This document shows positions 30,816-39,593 of a stretch of DNA of 64,000 nt, one piece after another. A program made the position numbers and the translations under genes. Position 1 is the first letter of the stretch. Every line of letters starts with the position of its first letter. The stretch spans positions 1,054,001 through 1,118,000 of the forward strand of contig NZ_CP053985.1 of the NCBI RefSeq assembly GCF_013267355.1, read 5' to 3'. The notes under the pieces are model-generated. The model was not told the origin of the DNA, ran no database searches, and was given only the letters and a program-made list of their open reading frames with translations. The stretch is from Achromobacter pestifer (GTDB taxonomy: Bacteria; Pseudomonadota; Gammaproteobacteria; Burkholderiales; Burkholderiaceae_B).

Positions 30816-30830
30816 AATAACGTTGTTATT
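30816..30830. promoter_or_regulatory. Dyad operator candidate before the TetR gene
   Basis: AATAAC and GTTATT form perfect arms around GTT (30816-30830). A second dyad, GAATC-GTC-GATTC, lies at 30853-30865. Both stand just upstream of the TetR-family gene and fit an autoregulatory site. Confidence 0.55.
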
Positions 30831-30879
30831 TATAAAAATCGCCGATATGATCGAATCGTCGATTCCCCTCTTGAACCCC

Positions 30880-31494
30880 ATGCCTACGCCCTCCTCCCGC
30901 GCCGACCGTTCCGAACGATTGAATGCGCTGCGCCGCCAGCTGGTTCTGGACGCCGCCCAGCGCGTGTTCGAGCGCGACGGCCTGGAGAAGACCACGATCC
31001 GCGCGATCGCCAAGGAGGCCGGCTGCACCACCGGCGCCATCTACCCCTGGTTCGCCGGCAAGGAAACCATTTATGGCGCGCTGCTGGAGGAATCGCTGGA
31101 ACGCCTGCATGCGCATCTGGCCGAGGCGGCCTCTAGCGGCCCGGCCCCGGCCGCGGCGCGCACCGCGATCCATGCGTTCTTCGGCTACTACGCCGAACGG
31201 CGGACCGACTTTTCGCTGGGCATGTACCTGTTCCAGGGCCTGGGGCCGCGCGGCCTGGGCCGGGAAATGGACGAACGGCTCAACGCCCGCCTGCGCCAGT
31301 GCATCGACCTGCTGGGCGTGGCGCTGGCCCGGACCAAATCCTGGGAGGCCGCGGCAGTCGCGGTCGAGCAGATGAATCTCTTCACCTATCTGATGGGGCT
31401 GTTGCTGCTGCTGCACACCCGCCGCCTGAAATCCCTGGGCCAGCATGCGCAAGCGCTGCTGGACAACTACTGCCTCGCCCTGGAGCAACGATGA
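30880..31494 (+). CDS. TetR/AcrR family transcriptional regulator
   Basis: About 204 residues. The N-terminal helix-turn-helix (DAAQRVFERDGLEKTTIRAIAKEAGCTTGAIYPWF) is typical of TetR; the C-terminal ligand domain is not assignable. Starts at 30823 (TTG) and 30847 are possible, but 30823 falls in the dyad operator. I prefer the ATG at 30880, which places the HTH near the N-terminus. Its stop overlaps the thioesterase start (ATGA), so the two are coupled. Confidence 0.85.
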   Translation: MPTPSSRADRSERLNALRRQLVLDAAQRVFERDGLEKTTIRAIAKEAGCTTGAIYPWFAGKETIYGALLEESLERLHAHLAEAASSGPAPAAARTAIHAFFGYYAERRTDFSLGMYLFQGLGPRGLGREMDERLNARLRQCIDLLGVALARTKSWEAAAVAVEQMNLFTYLMGLLLLLHTRRLKSLGQHAQALLDNYCLALEQR

Positions 31495-31934
31495 CCGCAA
31501 CCGACCTGGACACCCCGGCCGACGCCCCGCTGATCAGCCTGGCCGATTTCCATATCCTGCTGGCGGACCAGCATCCCTTTTCGCTGCTGCTGGGCATAGA
31601 TGTACTGCGCATCGGCCGCGGCACGGCGCGCGCGGTGCTGCCCGCGCGCGACGCCCACCAGCGGCTGGGCGGCATCGTCGCCGGTCCGATGCTGATGGGC
31701 CTGGCCGACCTGGCCATGTACGCGGCGGTGGTGGGCGCCACCGGACAGGCGCACGCGGTGACGGCCAGCCTGACGATCAATTTCCTGCGCAAGAGTCCGG
31801 CCGGCGCCATCCATGCCGACGCCCGGCTGCTGAAAGTAGGCCGGCTGTCCGCCGGGGAAGTCATTCTGACCGGCGAAGGGTCGGACGAGCCCCTCGCCCA
31901 TATCGTGAGCACGTGGTCCGTGCCCAAGCCATGA
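31491..31934 (+). CDS. Hot-dog fold thioesterase, PaaI-like
   Basis: A 147-residue single hot-dog domain. The segment QRLGGIVAGPMLMGLADLAMYAAV matches the PaaI/YdiI thioesterase helix, and ASLTINFLRKSPAG matches the following strand. It probably hydrolyses an acyl-CoA; the substrate is unknown. It overlaps both neighbours by four bases (ATGA), so regulator, thioesterase and dehydrogenase fragment form one translationally coupled unit. Confidence 0.82.
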   Translation: MTATDLDTPADAPLISLADFHILLADQHPFSLLLGIDVLRIGRGTARAVLPARDAHQRLGGIVAGPMLMGLADLAMYAAVVGATGQAHAVTASLTINFLRKSPAGAIHADARLLKVGRLSAGEVILTGEGSDEPLAHIVSTWSVPKP

Positions 31935-32368
31935 ACATGCGCGTGAGCATCGTCGGCATGGGCAAGACCGGCACGCGAGCCGCCCAGCGCCTCCTGGCGG
32001 CCGAGCCGGACATCGCGCTGACCCTCTACGACATCGAGCCTGCGCGCTGCGAGGACTTCCGCGGCAGCGCCACGCTGGCGACGTCCGCCCGCGAAGCGCT
32101 GGAAGAATCGGACACCATCGTGCTGGCCCTGCCGCGCGAGCGCGAGATCGACCGCACGCTGGAGCGCTTCAGCGACGGCAACGTGACCGCGCCGGTAGCG
32201 GGCAAACTCATCGTGGACCTGGAGCCGCCCTGCGCCGAGCGCGCGCGCAGCCTGGACCAGGCCATCGTCGCGGCGGGCGGCCGCTACACCTGCGCGCCCC
32301 TGGACGCGGCGGCGGACGCCCCGGGCACCGAGGCACGCCTATTGAACGCCCTGGCCCTGGGGGCATGA
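31931..32368 (+). CDS. Half-length NAD(P)-binding dehydrogenase (HIBADH/6PGDH-like N-terminal domain only)
   Basis: 145 residues with a Rossmann start, VSIVGMGKTGTR (GxGxxG at 9-14). The order SDTIVLALPREREIDRTLE, then LIVDLEPP, resembles the N-terminal half of the beta-hydroxyacid dehydrogenase family. That family is normally about 290 residues, with a helical C-terminal domain that completes the active site. Here the protein stops at the domain border, and its 3' end overlaps the convergent PAP2 gene by 30 bases. It is either a truncated remnant or a stand-alone binding domain. The overlapping start suggests it is still translated. Confidence 0.65.
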   Translation: MNMRVSIVGMGKTGTRAAQRLLAAEPDIALTLYDIEPARCEDFRGSATLATSAREALEESDTIVLALPREREIDRTLERFSDGNVTAPVAGKLIVDLEPPCAERARSLDQAIVAAGGRYTCAPLDAAADAPGTEARLLNALALGA

Positions 32369-33106
32369 CGGCCGCAGACGCTGCGCCGCCGCCACGCACA
32401 GCGCCAGCCAGGCGAGGCTGACCGCGAAACCCGCCAGCACGTCGCTGACGAAATGGACCTGCAGCAGGATGCGGCTGAGTCCGATCGCCATGATGAGGGC
32501 CGCCAACAGCGCGGTTCCCGGCAGGCGCCACGCAGGAGGCGCCAGACGCCAAAGCAGATAGCAGGCCATGCCGTACACAGCCATCGCGGCCGAGGAATGG
32601 CCACTGGGGAAGCTCCACCCCGCCGCGCTGGCATAGCCATGTTCATGCTCCGGCCGGACGCGCTCGAAAGCATGCTTGAGCAGCCAATTCAGCGCCCCGC
32701 CCACGCCGGTGGCGACGGCGCAGACGACGGCCAGCCCCCATTGCCTGCGGAACAGCAGGAACAATGTCATCAGCACGCTGACCCCGGTCAGGAAATTCCG
32801 GTCGCCCAGATACGTGAACCAGGACAGCAGCCACAGCAGCGGCGTCGACATGGACATGCCCAGGGCGCCGGCCAGCGCCCGGTCGAAGGCGACCACCGCG
32901 CCCTGGCGCTCGATGGCATAGGCCAGGATCAGGAACAGCGCGAGCGCCGCGGACGTCCCCAGAGCGAACAACGCAACGCGGCCGCCGCCGGGCAGGCGCG
33001 GCCAGCAGCACGCCAAGGCCAGCGCAGCCGCCGCGGCCAGCAGTGGCAGCGCGATGAATAGCTGCAAGGCATGAGCCGCCGCCCATGCCGCATACGCATC
33101 CGTCAT
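32339..33106 (-). CDS. PAP2-family membrane phosphatase
   Basis: About 255 residues with six predicted membrane helices. All three PAP2 motifs are present: K-x6-RP (KHAFERVRP), PSGH (SFPSGHSS) and SR-x5-H-x3-D (SRILLQVHFVSD). Such enzymes dephosphorylate phosphatidic acid, undecaprenyl diphosphate or related lipids at the membrane. I use the ATG at 33106. An ATG at 33187 would overlap the upstream gene by 44 bases. It lies 37 bases behind the phosphoesterase gene. Confidence 0.85.
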   Translation of the reverse strand: MTDAYAAWAAAHALQLFIALPLLAAAAALALACCWPRLPGGGRVALFALGTSAALALFLILAYAIERQGAVVAFDRALAGALGMSMSTPLLWLLSWFTYLGDRNFLTGVSVLMTLFLLFRRQWGLAVVCAVATGVGGALNWLLKHAFERVRPEHEHGYASAAGWSFPSGHSSAAMAVYGMACYLLWRLAPPAWRLPGTALLAALIMAIGLSRILLQVHFVSDVLAGFAVSLAWLALCVAAAQRLRPSCPQGQGVQ

Positions 33107-33143
33107 AAGTAAGAGCCCGTCACGAAGAAATTCCCGCTCTCTC

Positions 33144-33929
33144 TCAATACAACGCGACCAGGGTCTTGTCCACCGGTGCAAACGCATGCGCCCCGGCGGC
33201 GTAATCCCAACGCTCGATATGGCAGTCGCCCTGCCCCTCGCGGGTAATCACATTGACCGAATTGGGCACGTTGCCGCGCACGCGGCGCGAGCAGGTGGTT
33301 CCGGCCTGGACGACCCAGCCGCTGGCAGGCGCCGCGGGATTCAGCGGCAGCACATAGGGCAGATGGATGTGTCCGCCAAGCACCAGGTGGACGCCTGCCT
33401 GCATCCAGGCCTCAAGCGCGCGCTCGCGCCCGTTCAACAGGTTGGACAGGTCCGACTCGACCTTGGCGCGCACGGGGTGGTGCGCGACCACGATACGCAG
33501 CTGTCCCGGCTTGGCCTGGCGCAGCCGCTCGGCGACCCGGGCGATCTGCGCGCCGGATATCTCGCCATCCTTGCGGCGGCGAGGCCGCGTCGTATTGACG
33601 CCGATGGCGAGCAGGCCGGCGTTCTCGAACACGGGTTCCAGCACGGGGCCCAAGGCCCGCTTGTAGTTGCCGTAGGGGTTGAGCGCGCGCGCGAACACGT
33701 TGAACAGCGGAATATCGTGATTGCCCGGCACCGTCAGCACCGGCAGCGACAGGCGTTCGATGAACTTGCGGGCGGCGGCGAACTGGCCGCGCCGCGCGCG
33801 TTGCGTGATGTCGCCGCTGAGCACCACCAGATCGGGCGCGAGATTGCAGGCCAGGTCCAGCGCGGCTTCGACCACGGGTTTGCGTTCCGTGCCGAAGTGG
33901 GTATCGGAAAAATGCAGGATGCGGGTCAT
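33144..33929 (-). CDS. Calcineurin-like metallophosphoesterase
   Basis: A 261-residue dinuclear-metal phosphoesterase. Motifs in order are D9-x-H11 (FSDTHF), GD40 (LSGD), GNHD (69-72), VAHHP and GGHIH. The Icc/CpdA-like layout gives no firm substrate. Its ATG overlaps the stop of the diacylglycerol-kinase-like gene (ATGA). The frame stays open far upstream but only as noise. Lipid-linked nucleotides or phosphodiesters are possible substrates given the neighbours. Confidence 0.87.
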   Translation of the reverse strand: MTRILHFSDTHFGTERKPVVEAALDLACNLAPDLVVLSGDITQRARRGQFAAARKFIERLSLPVLTVPGNHDIPLFNVFARALNPYGNYKRALGPVLEPVFENAGLLAIGVNTTRPRRRKDGEISGAQIARVAERLRQAKPGQLRIVVAHHPVRAKVESDLSNLLNGRERALEAWMQAGVHLVLGGHIHLPYVLPLNPAAPASGWVVQAGTTCSRRVRGNVPNSVNVITREGQGDCHIERWDYAAGAHAFAPVDKTLVALY

Positions 33930-34900
33930 GAACGGTCCAGGTATTGCGAATCCGCCGGCACCACCAGCGGCAGCCGTTCGGCGGCCACGTTGAATTCCAG
34001 CGGCGTATCCATCCAGGAGATTTCGCCGTCCATCGCCACCTTGACACGACGGCGTCCGCGCACCGCCACCGTCAGGCGGTCGAAGGCGAAACTGACCACG
34101 TGCTCGGCTTCGCCCAGGCGGCTGAACAGGCCGCGCAGCAGCAGGCCATAGAGCGCCAGGGTGCCGACCGGCCGCGCCGCCATGGCGATCAGCCGGTTCT
34201 GGCCCAGTTCCGTGGAATCGATGCCGATGTGCTCCAGCTGGAGTTTGTTGTTGCCCACCACCAGCGTGGGCGAGCGCAGGTTGCGGGCCTGCCCGCCGTG
34301 ATCCAGCAGCAGGCTCAATTGGCGCGGCGCGCGCAGCAGCGTGACCAGGCCGGACCACAGCGCCACCAGCCGGCTGCGGCCGTACTTCTGCTTGTAGGCT
34401 TCGCGGTCCTCGAGCAGTTGCGGGTACAGGCCCAGGCTGGCATTGACCAGGAACGGCCGGCCGTTGAGCATGCCGACCTGCACCGGCCTGGGCTGGCCTT
34501 GCAGGAAACCGCGCAGGGCCACCTCCGTGTCTTGCGAGATGCCATAGCTGCGCCCGAAGTAATTGAACGTGCCTTGCGGCAGGATGCCGAACGGCACCCC
34601 CTTGCCAAGCACGACGCTGGCGACCGCGTTGAGCGTGCCGTCGCCTCCGGCCGCGATGACCACCCCCTGCTGCGCCTGCGCGCGCCTGACCGCGTCCTCG
34701 GCCGTGGCGGTCAGGCGCGACGGATCCTGCACCGGCATCAGTTCGTAGCGGCGTGCGGCCTCGTCGAGTATGCGGCGTATGGTGTCCTGCAGGGTCTGCG
34801 CGTCGCCGCGCCCCGATCCGGTATTGAGGACGATGAAGAGGGGTTCTTGTCCCGTCAGGGAATGGGCCGCTGTTGCCGGTTTCTGCTGGGGTGGCGTCAT
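33926..34900 (-). CDS. Diacylglycerol/sphingosine-kinase-family lipid kinase
   Basis: About 324 residues of the DAGK catalytic family (YegS/DgkB-like). The nucleotide loop NTGSGRG (26-32) and the signature GGDGT (85-89) followed by LNAVAS are present, with GILPQGTFNYF after it. It should phosphorylate a lipid hydroxyl, such as diacylglycerol to phosphatidic acid. ATGs at 34918 and 34939 are alternative starts. It is followed by a metallophosphoesterase and a PAP2 phosphatase. Confidence 0.84.
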   Translation of the reverse strand: MTPPQQKPATAAHSLTGQEPLFIVLNTGSGRGDAQTLQDTIRRILDEAARRYELMPVQDPSRLTATAEDAVRRAQAQQGVVIAAGGDGTLNAVASVVLGKGVPFGILPQGTFNYFGRSYGISQDTEVALRGFLQGQPRPVQVGMLNGRPFLVNASLGLYPQLLEDREAYKQKYGRSRLVALWSGLVTLLRAPRQLSLLLDHGGQARNLRSPTLVVGNNKLQLEHIGIDSTELGQNRLIAMAARPVGTLALYGLLLRGLFSRLGEAEHVVSFAFDRLTVAVRGRRRVKVAMDGEISWMDTPLEFNVAAERLPLVVPADSQYLDRS

Positions 34901-34984
34901 GCGACAAACATACCCCATGCCGGCAAAACGCCGCAACAAGGCCGGCGGCGGGCGGGGCCAGGCGCACCCCGCCGCCGTGGCCGT

Positions 34985-36784
34985 TCAGCGGCCGATGGCG
35001 TAAGCCTGCATCAGGCGCGGCGTGGCCGCCGCGTGCAGCAGGCCGTCGGCATCGCGCGAGGCCGCGGTCAACCTGCCCACCGACCATTCAGGCACTTCCT
35101 CGATCTGGTGCCCGCGCTGGCGCAGCGCCGCGATGACCTCGGCGCCGAAGCTGGCCTCCACCGCCAGATGCCCCGGCTTGCGGTCGCGCGGATAGAAGGA
35201 CGTAGGGAAATGCATGGTGTGGGACATGGGCAGGTCGATCGCTTCCTGCAAGTTCAGGCCGTGATGCACATGGCGCAGGAAGAACAGCAGCTGCCATTGC
35301 TCCTGCTGATCGCCGCCCGGCGTGCCGAAGGCCAGGTAGGGCTTGCCGTCGCGCAGCGCCAGCGAGGGCGTGAGCGTGGTGCGCGGACGCTTGCCGGGCG
35401 CCAGCGTGCCGGGCAGCCCCTCTTCCAGCCAGAACATCTGCGCGCGGGTATTCAGGCCGAAGCCCAGCTCCGGGATCACCGGCGAGGACTGGAACCATCC
35501 GCCCGACGGCGTGGCCGAAATCATGTTGCCCCAGCGGTCGATGACGTCCACGTGCGTGGTGTCACCGCGTTTGGCGGAAGCGCGCATGTCGGCCAGCGTG
35601 GGTTCATTGGTGGCGCTGCCGGGCGCGGAGACCTTGGACAGGCGCTCCAGGGTGTCCATGACGCGCTGGACTTGCGCCTCGAAACCCGGCACCTGGCCGG
35701 GCTGCAGATCCTGCGAGGCCGACTCGCCGATGAGCGCGCGGCGTTCGGCGTTGTAGGCGTCGGACAGCAGATGATCCAGCGGCACGTCGACGAAGGCCGG
35801 ATCGCCGTAATAGGCCTCGCGGTCGGCGAAGGCCAGCTTCATGGCCTCGGTCACGCGGTGCACGAACTCGGCGCTGGTCGGGCTCACGCCGGCCAGGTCC
35901 ATCTCCTTGAGCAGCGCCAGGGTCTGCAGGAAGACCGGGCCTTGGCTCCAGGAGCCGGCCTTCGCCACGGTGTAGCCGTGATAGTCGTAGGTCACCGGCT
36001 TGTCGTAGCTGGCCGACCAGCCCGCCAGGTCGTCCGCGGTGATGACGCCGCGGTGCGTGGATCCGCTCTCGTCCATGACGTCGGTATTGCGCGCAAACTT
36101 GTCGATTTCCTCGGCAATGAAGCCACGGTAGAACGCATCGCGCGCCGCCTCGATCTGGCGCTCGCGGTCCGCGCCCGCGCTTTCGGCCTGCTGCAGCACG
36201 CGGGTCCAGGTGCGCGCCAGCGCCGGATTGCGGAACAGCTTGCGGGCCTCGGGCACCTTGCCGCCCGGCACGTAGACCTCGGCAGTGGTCGGCCAATGGG
36301 TCTGGAAGAAATCCTTCAGCCCGGCGATGGTGTTGGAGATGCGCGGCATCAGCGCGTGGCCGTGTTCCGCGTAATAGATGGCGGGCTCCAGCACGTCGCG
36401 TACGCGCATGCTGCCGTGGTCGCGCAGGAGCAGCATCCAGGCGTCGAAGGCGCCGGGAATGACGGTGGCCAGCAGGCCGTTGCCGGGGATGAGCTTGAGG
36501 CCTTCGGCCCGATAGCGTTCGAGCGTGGCGGCGGCGGGCGTGGTGCCCTGGCCGCACAGTACCTCGACGCGGCCGGTGCGCGCGGAGTAGAACACGGCGG
36601 GCACTTCGCCGGCCGGGCCCACCAGATGGGGTTCGACCACCTGCAGCACGAAAGCGGAGGCGACGCAGGCGTCGAAGGCGTTGCCGCCGCGCTCCAGCAG
36701 CGACATGCCGGCCGCGCTGGCCAGCCAATGGGTGGAGGTCACGACACCGAAGGTGCCGAGGATTTCCGGGCGAGTGGTAAACAT
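34985..36784 (-). CDS. Gamma-glutamyltransferase family protein (cytosolic type)
   Basis: A 599-residue Ntn-hydrolase. The family's autoprocessing threonine is T409 in KRGDTTHVDVID, and the TPGGDQQEQWQ segment is present. There is no signal peptide, unlike periplasmic Ggt, so it should work in the cytoplasm on imported gamma-glutamyl peptides or glutathione. It lies 127 bases behind an ABC solute-binding protein gene that could supply such peptides. Confidence 0.88.
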   Translation of the reverse strand: MFTTRPEILGTFGVVTSTHWLASAAGMSLLERGGNAFDACVASAFVLQVVEPHLVGPAGEVPAVFYSARTGRVEVLCGQGTTPAAATLERYRAEGLKLIPGNGLLATVIPGAFDAWMLLLRDHGSMRVRDVLEPAIYYAEHGHALMPRISNTIAGLKDFFQTHWPTTAEVYVPGGKVPEARKLFRNPALARTWTRVLQQAESAGADRERQIEAARDAFYRGFIAEEIDKFARNTDVMDESGSTHRGVITADDLAGWSASYDKPVTYDYHGYTVAKAGSWSQGPVFLQTLALLKEMDLAGVSPTSAEFVHRVTEAMKLAFADREAYYGDPAFVDVPLDHLLSDAYNAERRALIGESASQDLQPGQVPGFEAQVQRVMDTLERLSKVSAPGSATNEPTLADMRASAKRGDTTHVDVIDRWGNMISATPSGGWFQSSPVIPELGFGLNTRAQMFWLEEGLPGTLAPGKRPRTTLTPSLALRDGKPYLAFGTPGGDQQEQWQLLFFLRHVHHGLNLQEAIDLPMSHTMHFPTSFYPRDRKPGHLAVEASFGAEVIAALRQRGHQIEEVPEWSVGRLTAASRDADGLLHAAATPRLMQAYAIGR

Positions 36785-36911
36785 GATGATTCCTATGGGG
36801 GCTAAGGCAGCCTATCCAGGGGCCGCGGATCCGGTTTCGCCGGTCCGCCGATGCCGCCGGTCAGAAGCCCCCCTCGACGGGCGCTTCCGACCGGCCGGTA
36901 GAGGGCGAGCC

Positions 36912-38414
36912 CTACTTTTTAGCGACAGTGACACCCTTCAGGCGAATCAAGCCATCGGGATACGGCACGAAGCCTTCCACCTTCTTCTGCACGCCGAAGG
37001 TCCACGGCAGGTAGAACAGGTAGACGATGGGACGCTGGTCCTGCATGGTCGCCAGCACCTGGTCATACATGGCGCGGCGCTTGGCGTTGTCGGACTCGGC
37101 GCGGGCGTCGTTGAGCAGCTTGTCCACGCCAGCGTCGCAGAACTTGCCGTCGTTCAGGTTGCCCTTGCAGCTCAGGTACTGGTGGATGTTGCCGCTGGGA
37201 TCGACGCGGCCGGACCAGCCGCTCTGCCCCACTTCGAAGTCGCCGCGCGCGAGCGAGGACTGCAGCGAGGCGAACTCCACCGGACGCAGCGTGATGTCGA
37301 AGCCCGCTTCGGCGCCCATGGCCTGCACCAGCTCGAACACCTGCTGCATGGTGGTGTTGTTGCCGAAGGTGATCTCGAACTTGACGCGGTCATAGCCCGC
37401 TTCCTTCAGCAGGGCCTGGGCCTTCTTGGGGTCGCGGCCCTTGTGCTCGAAGGCGGTGTTGTAGGCGAAGCTGGCCGGCGGGAACGGCTGATAGGCGGGC
37501 TGGAACATGCCTTCGCCGATCACCTGGTTGAGCACGTCGCGGTCAATGGCGAGGTCCAGCGCCTGGCGCACGCGCTTGTCCTTGGCCAGCGGGTTGTTGG
37601 CGCGCGCGCCGTTGGCCAGGTTCACCGAAATGGCCTGGAAGCCCAGGCCGGTCACCGGCGCCAGGGTCAGGTTCTTGTCGTCCTTCACTGCCTTGGCATC
37701 GCTGGGCGCGACGCGCTCGATGATGTCCAGGTCACCCGCGCGCAGGTTGTTCAGGCGCACGGTGTTGTCGGGAATCGGGGTGTAGACCAGGCGGTCGAAG
37801 TGATAGTTGGCCGCATCCCAGTACTTGGGAAATTTCTCGAGCACGATGCGGTCGTTCTGCACGCGCTCCTTGAACTGGTAGGGACCCGAGCACACCGGCT
37901 TGCCGCCGGGATCCTTGTCGAAGCTGGCGGGCGACATCATCATGCCGGCGCGGTCGGACAGCTGCGACAGCAGCGAGGCGTCGGGTTCGGACAGGGTCAG
38001 CACCACGGTGCTGGCGTCCGGGGCTTCGACGCTGGCGACCGTGGCCAGCTCGCTCTTGCGGTTGCTGTCGGGCAAGGTGCGGGCGCGGTCCAGGTTGGCC
38101 TTGACGGCCGCGGCGTCCACCGGCGTGCCGTCATGGAACACGGCATCCGTGCGCAGCTTGAAGGTCAACACCTTGTGGTCCGGGCTGACGGTCCAGGATT
38201 GCGCCAGCTGCGGCACGATCTTCAGGTCCGGCGTGATCTCGACCAGCTTGTCGCACAGGGAAGCGAAGACGATGCGGCCCACGAAGGTGCGCGCGCGCAC
38301 CGGGTCCAGCACGTCGGGGTCGTCCTGCAGGCCGATACGCAGGGTGGATTGGGCTTGCGCCAGTCCGCTGGCCAGCATTCCCGCCATGGCCATGGCGAGG
38401 CAAAGTTTACGCAT
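36912..38414 (-). CDS. ABC transporter substrate-binding protein, family 5 (peptide/glutathione type)
   Basis: A 500-residue periplasmic protein with a signal peptide (MRKLCLAMAMAGMLASGLAQA, cut before QSTLRIG). The family-5 layout is clear: TLRIGLQDDPDVLDP, SWTVSPDHKVLTFKLR, DGTPVDAAAVKANLDRA, and the CKGNLNDGKFCD block seen in GsiB-like proteins. GGAG precedes the ATG. No permease or ATPase genes follow; gamma-glutamyltransferase does. It may work with a transporter encoded elsewhere. Confidence 0.88.
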   Translation of the reverse strand: MRKLCLAMAMAGMLASGLAQAQSTLRIGLQDDPDVLDPVRARTFVGRIVFASLCDKLVEITPDLKIVPQLAQSWTVSPDHKVLTFKLRTDAVFHDGTPVDAAAVKANLDRARTLPDSNRKSELATVASVEAPDASTVVLTLSEPDASLLSQLSDRAGMMMSPASFDKDPGGKPVCSGPYQFKERVQNDRIVLEKFPKYWDAANYHFDRLVYTPIPDNTVRLNNLRAGDLDIIERVAPSDAKAVKDDKNLTLAPVTGLGFQAISVNLANGARANNPLAKDKRVRQALDLAIDRDVLNQVIGEGMFQPAYQPFPPASFAYNTAFEHKGRDPKKAQALLKEAGYDRVKFEITFGNNTTMQQVFELVQAMGAEAGFDITLRPVEFASLQSSLARGDFEVGQSGWSGRVDPSGNIHQYLSCKGNLNDGKFCDAGVDKLLNDARAESDNAKRRAMYDQVLATMQDQRPIVYLFYLPWTFGVQKKVEGFVPYPDGLIRLKGVTVAKK

Positions 38415-38558
38415 GAAAGATCTCCGTCGGTTCAGGTCGGCCTGGTTCCCCGCGCGGGCGCGCCGCCCGGCATGAGGGAACAGACCCGAGCCGTGCCGCA
38501 TCCGGGTCCATCCCCCGCTGCGCACGTTCTTGTTGGATTCTGCGCCAGGCGCGCGGCG

Positions 38559-38566
38559 ATTGTATA
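38559..38566 (-). promoter_or_regulatory. Candidate -10 element before the substrate-binding protein
   Basis: On the minus strand TATACAAT (38566-38559) stands about 145 bases before the start. A weak TAGGCT lies 17 bases upstream of TATACA. The leader would be long. LysR control is plausible, but no T-N11-A site is clear. Confidence 0.3.
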
Positions 38567-38624
38567 GAGCGGCGGCTGTCGTAAGCCTAAATGCGCGCCG
38601 CGCGGCCGCCTTGCGGACGCGCTT

Positions 38625-39521
38625 TCAGGGAATGCGGCAAGGCGCGGCGAAGTCCACGGCGGCCTGGACCTCGGCGCGCAGCTTGGCGACCAGCGGACGG
38701 GCGTCGTCGCGGCGGTATTGGAATGCATAAGGCAAGGCCGCCAGGGGCGTGTCCCCTTCCAGCACGCACAGGCTGCCCTCGGCCTGCAGCGCGCGGGCCC
38801 AATGGCTGGGCAGCAGGCCGACGCCGGTCCCTTCTATCAGGAGGCCGACCACCGCGCCCCAGTTGTTGCAGCAGAGGCGTTCGCCGCCGGCGTCGCGGCC
38901 CGCCAGCCAGTCGTCGATGATGCGCGTGGTGCCGGCCCCCGCCGGCAGCGTGACCAGCGGCAGGCGTTCCAGCAGCGCGGGCGTCATGCGCGTGGCCCCG
39001 TCCAGGAGCGCCGGCGCGGCGACCCAGGAGAAGTCGGCCTGGCCGATGGCCGTGGAAGCGATATTGGGCCGCGAGGAACGGCCAGCGATCACGGCGAAAT
39101 CCAGCTCGCCGTCGGCCACGCGCTGCTCCAGCACCTGGCCGATGTCCACATAGGGTTCCAGCACCAGGTCCGGATAGGCGGCGCGCACGCCCCGGATCAG
39201 CCGCGGCAGCCAGGTCAGCGCGGTCAGTTCGCCCACGCCGAAGCGGCAGCGGCCACTGAGCCCCGCGCTTTGCGCCAGCGACGCCCGGATCTGTTCGGCC
39301 GAGGCCAGCAGGTCGCGCGCCTGCGGCAGCAGGCGCTGGCCGGCGTCAGTCAGCACCGCCTTGTGGCCGCTGCGGTCGAACAAAGCCAGGCCCAGCCCTT
39401 CCTCGAGTTCGGTGATGCGCTTGGACAGCGACGACACCGACAGGTGCAGACGCTCGGCCGCCACGGCGAAACTTGCGCAGGTGGCAGCCCAGTAGAAGGC
39501 TTCGAGTTGCTTGAGGGTCAT
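38625..39521 (-). CDS. LysR family transcriptional regulator
   Basis: A 298-residue protein with an N-terminal winged helix (MTLKQLEAFYWAATCASFAVAAERLHLS, SSLSKRITELEEGLG) and the two-lobed effector domain. It is codirectional with, and 210 bases upstream of, the solute-binding protein and gamma-glutamyltransferase genes, so it may control them. The ligand is unknown. Confidence 0.9.
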   Translation of the reverse strand: MTLKQLEAFYWAATCASFAVAAERLHLSVSSLSKRITELEEGLGLALFDRSGHKAVLTDAGQRLLPQARDLLASAEQIRASLAQSAGLSGRCRFGVGELTALTWLPRLIRGVRAAYPDLVLEPYVDIGQVLEQRVADGELDFAVIAGRSSRPNIASTAIGQADFSWVAAPALLDGATRMTPALLERLPLVTLPAGAGTTRIIDDWLAGRDAGGERLCCNNWGAVVGLLIEGTGVGLLPSHWARALQAEGSLCVLEGDTPLAALPYAFQYRRDDARPLVAKLRAEVQAAVDFAAPCRIP

Positions 39522-39531
39522 GCCGGGATTG

Positions 39532-39572
39532 TAGGGGCGCCCGGCTTAGGGGCGCCCGGCTCAGGGACGCCG
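39532..39572. repeat. Tandem 15-bp repeat between LysR and axyZ genes
   Basis: TAGGGGCGCCCGGCT occurs twice in direct tandem (39532-39546 and 39547-39561), followed by a degenerate partial copy to 39572. Each unit holds GGGCGCCC, so the pair can also fold. No T run follows on either strand. Confidence 0.75.
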
Positions 39573-39593
39573 AAGCACGATGCCCTCCCGCAA

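Noticed and set aside
36785..36911. Possible terminator between the binding protein and gamma-glutamyltransferase genes
   Set aside because: A GAAGC...GCTTC pairing exists but there is no T run, so the two genes may well be co-transcribed.
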